From positions 1 to 64,000 of the forward strand of contig JAIETE010000142.1 of NCBI GenBank assembly GCA_019745505.1: a stretch of 64,000 bases of DNA, given 5' to 3'. A program made the translations under genes and the position numbers. How positions within the stretch are numbered: position 1 is the first letter of the stretch; each line of letters begins with the position of its first letter. Source of the DNA: Candidatus Obscuribacterales bacterium. GTDB taxonomy: Bacteria; Cyanobacteriota; Vampirovibrionia; Obscuribacterales; Obscuribacteraceae. The notes under the pieces were generated by a model. It saw nothing but the letters and a program-made list of their open reading frames with translations, was not told the origin of the DNA and did not search any database. Of this stretch, positions 18,068 to 24,326 are shown piece after piece.

Positions 18068-18240
18068 TGCTGCCAGTCAAAGCACGAAGCTTTCATACCG
18101 CAGCGAATCCAGTTCCAGGCGGAATTGTAGCGCGATGAAAGTTCAGAAGACCGCTTTCAATCATTTCTTCTTCATTTGCTATTTGTAATTTGCCGATGGC
18201 GATTTGGGATAATCAGTGAGTTACTAAATTTGGTCATGCA

Positions 18241-18714
18241 ATGAAGCCGGCGCCAAAATCGGAATTTGTTTTTGAAGAGAAGGAAGTCTTCAAAAGGCAC
18301 TGGTTCAAGCATGTCTCTCGCATATTCATTTCACTTATCATCGTTGCTCTCAATATCTGCATGGCGATGAGTCTTATAGACAGGATCCTGCACGGCGGAA
18401 ACATGCCTATCCACATGGAGCTGCTTAGCTTCTTGTTTTTGGCATTCATTGATGTGGCTATGCTCATCCCGATGATTTTGGAGGCCAACGAGGTGATTGT
18501 CACTCCCGAATACCTGACACTCAAGTTGCTCTACTTCAAAAAGCGGCTTGCCTGGAGCCAGATCAGCGAATTCAAACAGTGGAATTTCCTGGTCTATGCC
18601 GGAGTCAAGTCAGGCAGATGTTTTTATTTGATTAACAGGCGAGAGATAAAAGGCTTCGAGAAACTGGCGAAGATCATTGCCGAGCGCGTTCCTTTGATAG
18701 AAAAGAAGGACTAA
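18241..18714 (+). CDS. Membrane protein with two helices and a PH-like C-terminal domain
   Basis: 157 residues. Two hydrophobic helices at about residues 28-48 and 60-83 form a hairpin close to the N-terminus. The remainder (VIVTPEYLTLKLLYFKKRLA, then ISEFKQW...FYLINRREIKGF) has the strand-turn pattern of bacterial PH-like domains found in small YdbS/PH_2-type membrane proteins, with the conserved Trp in the SQISEFKQW position. The function of these proteins is generally unknown. The gene is followed after 69 bases by the B12-binding protein on the same strand, possibly a separate transcript. Confidence 0.65.
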   Translation: MKPAPKSEFVFEEKEVFKRHWFKHVSRIFISLIIVALNICMAMSLIDRILHGGNMPIHMELLSFLFLAFIDVAMLIPMILEANEVIVTPEYLTLKLLYFKKRLAWSQISEFKQWNFLVYAGVKSGRCFYLINRREIKGFEKLAKIIAERVPLIEKKD

Positions 18715-18783
18715 ATCGCTCCATATATACTGAACTTGGCGTTTTGACGTCTCGGCAATTGTAGAAGCGTTTGGAAAACGGTT

Positions 18784-19206
18784 ATGGCACAGAAGAAGAT
18801 TCGCGTTTTAATTGGCAAGCCCGGCTTAGACGGGCATGATCGCGGTGCGAAGGTGGTGGCTCGGGCGCTCAGAGACGCCGGAATGGAAGTCGTCTACACG
18901 GGACTGCACAGATCTCCTGAAGAAATTGTCGAAACAGCAATTCAGGAAGACGTTGATGCCATAGGGCTGAGCGTCTTGTCCGGTGCTCATATGACCTTGC
19001 TTCCCCGTGTTGTCGAGCTGCTCAAAGAGCAGAAAGTCGACGACATCCTTGTTTTTGGTGGTGGCGTGATTCCAGAAGAGGACAGGCAGTTGCTTCTCTC
19101 TCAAGGAATAAAAGAGGTTTTCGTGCCCGGTAACGCTACGCAAAGGACTATTGAGTTTCTCAAAGAGCACTTTGGCGAGCGTAATGGCGCGCACAAGGTT
19201 TCTTAA
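18784..19206 (+). CDS. Methylmalonyl-CoA mutase cobalamin-binding subunit
   Basis: At 140 residues this is the free-standing C-terminal B12-binding domain of methylmalonyl-CoA mutase-type enzymes. The base-off cobalamin motif DxHxxG is present as GLDGHDRGAK (D16, H18, G21). The partner motifs SVLSGAH and FGGGVIP follow at the usual spacing. It would supply adenosylcobalamin to a separately encoded catalytic subunit that interconverts methylmalonyl-CoA and succinyl-CoA (or a related acyl-CoA). The large subunit is not in this window. The carboxyltransferase at 2623 acts on the same metabolite. No cobalamin riboswitch was seen upstream. Confidence 0.92.
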   Translation: MAQKKIRVLIGKPGLDGHDRGAKVVARALRDAGMEVVYTGLHRSPEEIVETAIQEDVDAIGLSVLSGAHMTLLPRVVELLKEQKVDDILVFGGGVIPEEDRQLLLSQGIKEVFVPGNATQRTIEFLKEHFGERNGAHKVS

Positions 19207-19331
19207 ATAATTCCTACTTACATCCTGTCTATTATCTTGCTCAACTCGGGTATACCTATTTAGGAGCAATATGAGATTCATTAATTCTTCGGTTTTTTGA
19301 TAAAAATTGCTGAATTATCTCTTGAAGACCA

Positions 19332-19340
19332 TGTTATACT
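19332..19340 (+). promoter_or_regulatory. Extended -10 promoter of the 81-aa gene
   Basis: TG at 19332-19333, one base, then TATACT at 19335-19340 make a good extended -10 element. No strong -35 is needed or seen. The 19382 gene starts 41 bases downstream. Confidence 0.55.
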
Positions 19341-19381
19341 CCTAAAACGTGAGCACTCCCCATATTGGAGAGTTCGAGTAG

Positions 19382-19627
19382 ATGAAGCCAGACGATAGCT
19401 ACAGATTCGACCAACCAAACAAAGTCGATTTCGATAACGCTACGACGACCTGGGAATCCAGATTGTTGTTCGCTGCGAGATTGATGTTCAAACCGACTTC
19501 TGAAGCCGAGCTGAGAGCAGACTGCGCCAGCGCCAAGCGCGACGATTTCGTTGCCCTGAACGTAAGACGCGGCTTCTCCGGTGAAGACCAGCAAGCGGTT
19601 GACGACGCCTACGCGGTATACGCCTAG
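19382..19627 (+). CDS. Small hypothetical protein, 81 aa
   Basis: ATG at 19382 with GGAGAG about ten bases upstream, an extended -10 promoter and a clear rho-independent terminator: this is a complete small transcription unit. The product is charged and probably helical (FAARLMFKPTSEAELRADCA), with no signal peptide or membrane helix. I do not recognise it. It lies 136 bases before a MazF-type toxin gene, but each gene has its own promoter, so calling it the antitoxin would be speculation. It also lacks an obvious DNA-binding motif. Confidence 0.7.
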   Translation: MKPDDSYRFDQPNKVDFDNATTTWESRLLFAARLMFKPTSEAELRADCASAKRDDFVALNVRRGFSGEDQQAVDDAYAVYA

Positions 19628-19662
19628 TTAGTCGAATTTGGTCATATTGTCAAAAGGGTTCG

Positions 19663-19695
19663 AAAGAGCCCATTTGTGTTGCGTGGGTTCTTTTT
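19663..19695 (+). terminator. Rho-independent terminator of the 81-aa gene
   Basis: AAAGAGCCCA pairs with TGGGTTCTTT (one G-U pair) around an 11-base loop. The 3-prime arm runs into five T residues. It lies 36 bases after the stop. Confidence 0.8.
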
Positions 19696-19763
19696 AGGAC
19701 TTCTTTTGCCTGCTGGTACAATGAAAGGCAGTTGGTTGCTGGGTTCTTACTAGTAGGGATTGA

Positions 19764-20207
19764 ATGTCCCAGAAGACGGTCAATTATAGGAAGGGCGACG
19801 TCGTCCTGGTGTCCTTTCCGTACACCACGGATGAAGGCACGACTCAGACTAAGCGCCGCCCGGCGGTCTTAATTTCCAACGACTACAATAATTCGCGGCT
19901 TGATGACGTTCTACTGGTTCCATTAACCAGTAATACGACCCGTGCAGCCCGTGAACCCACGCAGGTGGTGGTGATGATGAACACACCGGAAGGGCAGGCC
20001 GGGGGGCTAAGACTGGACAGCGTTATCGACTGTACGGTTATCGCTACCATCCCGAAAACCCTGCTGGTCAATAAGATTGGTGCTTTTCCTCAAGAAACGA
20101 TGGAAAGAGTGGACCAGTGTTTGATGATTGCCATGGCAATCGGCCGTCCGATATACAAGGAAAAACCGCCAGGCGGACCGGACGAGGACATTCCGGAAAG
20201 CGCCTAG
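19764..20207 (+). CDS. MazF/PemK-family toxin (endoribonuclease)
   Basis: 147 residues with the CcdB/PemK-like fold signature: an N-terminal strand GDVVLVSFPYTT, the RRPAVLIS strand with its conserved Arg, LVPLTSN, and a later GLRLDSVIDCTVIATIPKT segment containing the conserved Ser/Thr-Val turn. MazF toxins cut mRNA at short specific sequences. The C-terminus carries a charged Pro/Gly-rich tail not needed for the fold. A TACAAT -10-like element at 19716-19721 precedes the gene, and TAGGGA serves as ribosome site. No typical antitoxin (AbrB or RHH type) is directly adjacent. The upstream 81-aa protein is the only candidate. Confidence 0.85.
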   Translation: MSQKTVNYRKGDVVLVSFPYTTDEGTTQTKRRPAVLISNDYNNSRLDDVLLVPLTSNTTRAAREPTQVVVMMNTPEGQAGGLRLDSVIDCTVIATIPKTLLVNKIGAFPQETMERVDQCLMIAMAIGRPIYKEKPPGGPDEDIPESA

Positions 20208-20213
20208 TTTGTA

Positions 20214-20241
20214 TTGACACGCATACAAATGTATGTATAAT
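20214..20241 (+). promoter_or_regulatory. Consensus sigma-70 promoter after the mazF-like gene
   Basis: A perfect TTGACA (20214-20219) and perfect TATAAT (20236-20241) are separated by 16 bases. The spacer contains the inverted repeat CATAC/GTATG (20222-20235), and ACGCAT/ATGCGT flank it more widely. Both repeats look like operator sites. It points rightward into a stretch with no credible ORF. Confidence 0.75.
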
Positions 20242-20247
20242 GCGTAT

Positions 20248-20394
20248 ATAGGAAATTGCGGGCCGCGGACAGCGTCGATTCTTTGATTGAATCTCTGTCG
20301 TGGTGTCGCTCCTATGCGCGAGTGTCGCCCGGGGCCCTCGCGCCATCGCAAAGGCTGTCTTGCGCGCATGAGCGGGCAAGTATTGGCGCTGGAC
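20248..20394 (+). ncRNA. Candidate structured RNA downstream of the consensus promoter
   Basis: Transcription from the promoter at 20214 would produce this GC-rich segment, which has no protein-like frame. It can form a 7-bp GCGCGAG/CTCGCGC hairpin, a GATTC/GAATC hairpin and a CTTGC/GCAAG hairpin. Extended further, the RNA would be antisense to the 3-prime end of the SAM hydrolase gene. No terminator is obvious, and it does not match SRP RNA, tmRNA or RNase P by eye. The boundaries are guesses. Confidence 0.3.
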
Positions 20395-21180
20395 TCAGTC
20401 GGTAAGGATACGAACCTTTTCGCCGCATCTCACTTTCAAAATATCTTGCGCGCTTGCCTGCCGCGCTGCGATTTCCAAATAACCATGACTGCCGCAAAGC
20501 ACCTGTGCATGGCCATCATCTATGGTGTCATAGCTGCCATTTGCGATCTTCAAAGACTGGTTACTTATGAGTATTTCTTTGATCCTGGGCTTAATCTCCG
20601 CTTCTATATTGGTGAGCAGATTTCCGTATCTATCTACATAAACGACCATGCCTTCTGTAAGCCCCGGCTCTACCTTTGGCTCCAGCCCTTCAATTCTTGA
20701 AATTGAATTCTTATCGACTTCCACCGCCAGTTCTTTCAACGGAGTGCCGCTCAATAAGTGTGCTGCCACGGGAGCGAAAATATCGCGAGCATGGAAAGTC
20801 TTCGATACCGAATCGAGAAAAAAACGCGGTTTTTCCAGTGAATATGCTCTCTTTGCGTTTTCGATAAAAGGCGTCGTGATGCCGTTATCGGGAGCCAGGA
20901 TTATGCCATCATCAAGTTCTAGCGCAATTCGTCTTTGTTGCGAACCTACCCCGGGATCGACAACAACAATATGAACGGCACCGGATTTGAAATAGGGCAA
21001 GCTGATCTTTAGTGACCAAGCTCCTGCGATTATGTCGAACGGCGGAATCTCGTGATTGAGATCAACTATCAATGCTTGCGGAAAGCGGCTCAGGATGACG
21101 CCTTTTACTACCCCGACATAAGGATCTCTCTGACCGAAGTCAGTGGTTAGAGTGACGATTCTACCGGACTCGGCAACCAT
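20395..21180 (-). CDS. SAM hydrolase/SAM-dependent halogenase-family protein (DUF62)
   Basis: 261 residues of the S-adenosyl-L-methionine hydroxide adenosyltransferase family, related to fluorinase and chlorinase. Signatures are TLTTDFG near the N-terminus, VVDPGVG, LAPDNG, and FHARDIFAPVAAHL with the Arg-Asp-His group used for water activation. A C-terminal domain with DRYGNLLTNIE and SHGYLEIA follows. The likely reaction is SAM plus water to adenosine and methionine. The fluorinase-specific loop is not evident. It is the last gene of folK-acpS-DUF62, with its start overlapping the acpS stop (TGATG), so translation is probably coupled. Confidence 0.9.
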   Translation of the reverse strand: MVAESGRIVTLTTDFGQRDPYVGVVKGVILSRFPQALIVDLNHEIPPFDIIAGAWSLKISLPYFKSGAVHIVVVDPGVGSQQRRIALELDDGIILAPDNGITTPFIENAKRAYSLEKPRFFLDSVSKTFHARDIFAPVAAHLLSGTPLKELAVEVDKNSISRIEGLEPKVEPGLTEGMVVYVDRYGNLLTNIEAEIKPRIKEILISNQSLKIANGSYDTIDDGHAQVLCGSHGYLEIAARQASAQDILKVRCGEKVRILTD

Positions 21181-21563
21181 CAGTGGGCAATCACTGTGGC
21201 TGTGGCAAATTCATGCTCGTGACTGACTGAAACTTCGAACTTTGTGAGATTCTGTCGAGCAGCCACTTCTAATGCGCGTCCATGTAATTTGAGAGTGGGT
21301 TTGCCGGAGCGTTCTCGCACAATTTCCACCTCTTTCCAGCCGACACCGTACCATCCGGTTCCCAGTGCTTTGACCGTTGCTTCCTTTGCCGCAAACCGCC
21401 CGGCCAGCCTTTCGAACATGTGGTGGCGGGCACTGCTTACATGCCTTTCTTCCGCTTCTGTCAAAATGCGCTTTAACAGCTTGTTGCCGAAGCGCTCGTA
21501 AGAAGCGCGAATGCGGCTGACAGAGCAAATATCGGTGCCGATCCTGATGTTAAGGTCAGCCAT
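21180..21563 (-). CDS. acpS: Holo-[acyl-carrier-protein] synthase
   Basis: A 127-residue AcpS-type phosphopantetheinyl transferase, the standard size. It attaches 4-phosphopantetheine from CoA to acyl carrier protein. The Mg2+ ligand Asp is in IGTDI (D11) and the Glu in RFAAKEATVKALGTG (E61). SVSHEHEFATATV near the C-terminus is the third conserved segment. ATG at 21563 with AGGAG six bases upstream. It lies 24 bases after folK and overlaps the next gene by one base, forming a three-gene leftward operon. Confidence 0.95.
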   Translation of the reverse strand: MADLNIRIGTDICSVSRIRASYERFGNKLLKRILTEAEERHVSSARHHMFERLAGRFAAKEATVKALGTGWYGVGWKEVEIVRERSGKPTLKLHGRALEVAARQNLTKFEVSVSHEHEFATATVIAH

Positions 21564-21587
21564 GCTATCTCCTGGTCGGTATCAATA

Positions 21588-22166
21588 TCAAGAACGGCTT
21601 TCTCTGTCGCCGCGAGTGCCGTACAAGTAGACAATCTCAGGTTTTGACAGAGACTCGTGCAATTGCGTGACGGTCTTCTTCAGAGTCGGGTGCTGGAAGT
21701 CAGGTGCGATTTCCAATAGCGGTACCAGGGCATAGGCGCGAAAGGGAACGTTGGGATGAGGCACTCTCAGTTCTTCTTCTTCAACGATAGAATTTCCGAA
21801 AAAGAGAATGTCCAGGTCTATGACCCGGCGGCGTTTCTCACCCGGCACGCAGTCTTTCAATGTTTCTTCCTTGCCGTGCATGATCGCCAGTCGTTTTTCG
21901 ATATCAAGAACAGCATCAAGCAGCGCCTTACAAGAAAGAGTGGTCTCCACCGAAGCAACTGCATTGACAAACCATTTGTCATACTCCACACCGATAGGCT
22001 CCGTCTCATACAGGCTGGAACATTCCAAAACCTTGATTCCGCTTACGTCCTTGAGCATCTGCATGGACTGCTGCACGAAGCCGAGCCGGTCTCCTTCATT
22101 GGAGCCAAGACCTATGAAAGCCTGTGTGCGCTTCGGATTTCCGCGGAATTTCTGTTTGTCGGACAC
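21588..22166 (-). CDS. folK: 6-hydroxymethyl-7,8-dihydropterin pyrophosphokinase
   Basis: 192 residues with the HPPK pattern: IGLGSNEGDRLG at the N-terminus, SSLYETEPIG, WFVNAVASVET, and the Mg2+/ATP motif RRVIDLDILFFG followed by LRVPHPNVPFRAYALVPL. It adds pyrophosphate to hydroxymethyldihydropterin in folate synthesis. The start is GTG at 22166, which leaves a short polar N-terminal extension of about 16 residues. A leftward TATAAT near 22206-22211 is a likely -10. It heads an operon with acpS and the DUF62 gene. Confidence 0.95.
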   Translation of the reverse strand: MSDKQKFRGNPKRTQAFIGLGSNEGDRLGFVQQSMQMLKDVSGIKVLECSSLYETEPIGVEYDKWFVNAVASVETTLSCKALLDAVLDIEKRLAIMHGKEETLKDCVPGEKRRRVIDLDILFFGNSIVEEEELRVPHPNVPFRAYALVPLLEIAPDFQHPTLKKTVTQLHESLSKPEIVYLYGTRGDRESRS

Positions 22167-22279
22167 CTTTTAGACCTCGATTCGCCTTATTTAAAGCGCA
22201 CACATTATATACAAAAGGCGCGGGCAGTGTTTAATATTCTCGTTTTCAATATGCTCTTTGCCTGAATTCCAGTTGTGAC

Positions 22280-22297
22280 GCGGCTATAATAAGCCGC
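22280..22297 (+). promoter_or_regulatory. Palindrome enclosing the clpR -10 box
   Basis: GCGGCT and AGCCGC are perfect inverted arms around ATAATA, and TATAAT at 22285-22290 overlaps the left arm and centre. No good -35 is found at 16-18 bases. The layout suggests an operator over the promoter of the gene at 22357. Confidence 0.5.
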
Positions 22298-22356
22298 AGG
22301 TAAGTCAGAGAGATCGGCCGTTTGCGCTGGCGTGCACTCAGGTCGAAGGAGAAGAT

Positions 22357-23004
22357 ATGAACATTCCTCCCGATCGCAAAAAGATTTTTCAAGCCATAGA
22401 AGAAAGTCCAGTGGCTTACAATCCAACAGTCATCGAGACTACGGCGCGAGGCGAGCGCTCGTTCGATATTTTCTCCAGACTATTGAGAGAGCGGATTATC
22501 TTCTTGGGACAGGGCGTTGACGACGTCGTTGCATCGATCATCGTTGCCCAGCTTCTTCTTCTCGAAGGTGAAGATCCGGAAAAGGATATTCGTCTCTACA
22601 TCAATTGCCCGGGTGGCAGCATCACATCCGGTTTTGCTATCTATGACACGATGATGCACATAAGAAGCGATGTCTCGACGATCTGCATGGGACAGGCGGC
22701 GGCAATGGGCGCCTTCCTTCTCTCCTCGGGAGCAAAAGGAAAACGGCTTGCATTACCGCATTCCCGTGTTCTTATGCGCCAGCCGATGGGCGGCGCCGAA
22801 GGTCAAGCTTCGGATATTGAAATTCAAGCCAAAGAAATCCTGCGCAAGAAGAAATTGCTTGTCGAATTGTTCGCAAAGAATACCGGTCAATCGCAAAAGC
22901 AAATCGAAAAAGACAATGATCGCGACAATATCATGACTCCTGAGGAAGCCAAGGAATACGGCATCATCGATGAAGTCATCGCGCGTGAGCTGGTCACGAA
23001 GTAA
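22357..23004 (+). CDS. clpR: ClpR-like proteolytically inactive ClpP paralogue
   Basis: The 215-residue protein is clearly of the ClpP family ([19 protein letters not shown], then ERIIFLGQ), but two of three catalytic residues are replaced. The serine of GQAASMGA is Ala116 (GQAAAMGA). The histidine of the MIHQP segment is Arg141 (VLMRQP). The Asp (D190 in DNDRDNIM) remains. This matches ClpR, the non-catalytic subunit that cyanobacteria and plastids mix with ClpP3 in a hetero-oligomeric protease ring. It should be structural or regulatory and needs an active ClpP from elsewhere. It is monocistronic, with a palindrome over its -10 box and a good AAGGAG ribosome site. No Clp ATPase is adjacent. 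Confidence 0.88.
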   Translation: MNIPPDRKKIFQAIEESPVAYNPTVIETTARGERSFDIFSRLLRERIIFLGQGVDDVVASIIVAQLLLLEGEDPEKDIRLYINCPGGSITSGFAIYDTMMHIRSDVSTICMGQAAAMGAFLLSSGAKGKRLALPHSRVLMRQPMGGAEGQASDIEIQAKEILRKKKLLVELFAKNTGQSQKQIEKDNDRDNIMTPEEAKEYGIIDEVIARELVTK

Positions 23005-23180
23005 GCAGTAAATCTGTTTCCTGACTCGGCTGCCGAAGTCATTCTGCTCGATCTCCGGTCTGCGCTCCGAGAAGGACGCTTGATGCCCTTGGCACAGCGT
23101 ATTTCCCGCTTTCGGTGCCACACTTATGCCACACATTAAAAGCGACATTAAACCGTGTCAGATACACGAGGTAATTTGCG

Positions 23181-23627
23181 ATGGGGCGAGATTGGATCGA
23201 CGACAGAGCTGTGATGATGGCTCGAGATTTGGATCGCGGCAAGGGAGAGACGGTCGCGGAGAAATTGAGAGAAGACGCTTCTCGTATGAGCCCTCGTGAC
23301 TTCATGAAACTGGTCAATCAGACTCAGCGATACGAACAAAGCGGAGTGGGCGATGACCTTGTCGTTTCGCCGATTCCCGGATATAACGGCGGTGGCAAGG
23401 ATATTTCTGTGAACATGCGCCAGAGCGATCGATTCGGTCATCCTGTCATAGTCAATGAAGCCGTAGCTAGAATAGAACCGCCTCAACGTCCTCAACCAGG
23501 GCAACAGCCGCAAGAGCAGCAAGGCCTCGATGCCAAATCGGTATTGCTCGGAACAGCTATCGGCATAGGCATCATGGCCATCACTCGTGATAATCGCAAT
23601 CACCGTCATGACGGCAGGCGTCGTTAG
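23181..23627 (+). CDS. Hypothetical protein with basic His/Arg-rich C-terminus
   Basis: 148 residues, not recognised. Residues 1-60 are charged and probably helical (WIDDRAVMMARDLDRGKG). Residues 95-115 form a Pro/Gln-rich linker. A Gly/Ala/Ile-rich hydrophobic stretch of about 18 residues follows (VLLGTAIGIGIMAI), and the end is a very basic tail of Arg, His and Asn. The hydrophobic stretch could be a C-terminal membrane anchor with the basic tail in the cytoplasm. ATG at 23181. It converges on the HAD gene, six bases apart. Confidence 0.65.
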   Translation: MGRDWIDDRAVMMARDLDRGKGETVAEKLREDASRMSPRDFMKLVNQTQRYEQSGVGDDLVVSPIPGYNGGGKDISVNMRQSDRFGHPVIVNEAVARIEPPQRPQPGQQPQEQQGLDAKSVLLGTAIGIGIMAITRDNRNHRHDGRRR

Positions 23628-23633
23628 TCTTTC

Positions 23634-24326
23634 TCAGTCGAAAATGGCTTTGATGATCGACCGCGTGTCTGCAAGAGTTGGAAACAGATGATCTGGATTT
23701 TGCGCTTCCAGATCCTCGCGTGTAGTGCGTCCTGAATTGACAGCCAAACTGACTGCACCGTAGTGTTTTGCGCACAGAACGTCGAAAATGCTGTCCCCAA
23801 TCACAACTATTTCGCGCGGCTCGAAGGTCGTCTTGAAGTGTTCGTCCGCGCGCTGCTTAGCCACGTGAGGCAGATCGAGGCGGCTGGCCGAATCAGAACC
23901 GTAGGCCCCGAGCGGGAAATGGTGATTGAGTTTGAAACGCTCCAGCTTCATGCGTGCGCCTCTTTCAACATTGCCGGTGAGAAGTCCGAGAAAGGCATTG
24001 TCCATCGTTGCCAGGGCTGCGAGAATCTCCTCTACGCCATCATGAACGATGTAGTTTTTGGTTTCGCGAATTTCTGTTTCCAGGTGAATCAGGTATTCTT
24101 CAATCATCGATGGAATCGACGATTCAATCTCCTTTTTCTCGATACCCGCTTCCGTCATGATCTCAGTCAGGATTTGCGGGTCCGTTTTTCCGGACATCGA
24201 TAATTTGATTGTGGCCGGGTCGATATCATAGCGGTCTTTTAGAACCTTACTGATGGCGCGGCGCCCCGCTCCATCAGACGTGATCATCGTCTCGTCGATA
24301 TCAAATAGAACCAGTCGCTTCTGCAT
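23634..24326 (-). CDS. HAD-superfamily hydrolase, phosphoglycolate-phosphatase-like
   Basis: 230 residues with the HAD motifs in order: motif I FDIDETMI (nucleophile Asp and general acid Asp), motif II LLTGN, a Lys in the cap/core region, and motif IV VIGDSIFDVLCAKHYG. The helical cap between about residues 18 and 90 is type C1, as in Gph and PGMB phosphatases. It should remove phosphate from a small metabolite. The substrate is not assignable. Its ATG overlaps the stop of the upstream diguanylate cyclase (TAATG), so the two are probably translationally coupled, which is an unusual pairing. Confidence 0.85.
   Translation of the reverse strand: MQKRLVLFDIDETMITSDGAGRRAISKVLKDRYDIDPATIKLSMSGKTDPQILTEIMTEAGIEKKEIESSIPSMIEEYLIHLETEIRETKNYIVHDGVEEILAALATMDNAFLGLLTGNVERGARMKLERFKLNHHFPLGAYGSDSASRLDLPHVAKQRADEHFKTTFEPREIVVIGDSIFDVLCAKHYGAVSLAVNSGRTTREDLEAQNPDHLFPTLADTRSIIKAIFD

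Noticed and set aside
18715-18783. Cobalamin riboswitch before the B12-binding subunit
   Set aside because: Only 69 bases are available and no B12 box is present.
20287-20700. 137-codon rightward frame after the consensus promoter
   Set aside because: Two thirds of it is the reverse complement of the well-supported SAM hydrolase gene, and the remainder has no protein-like pattern.
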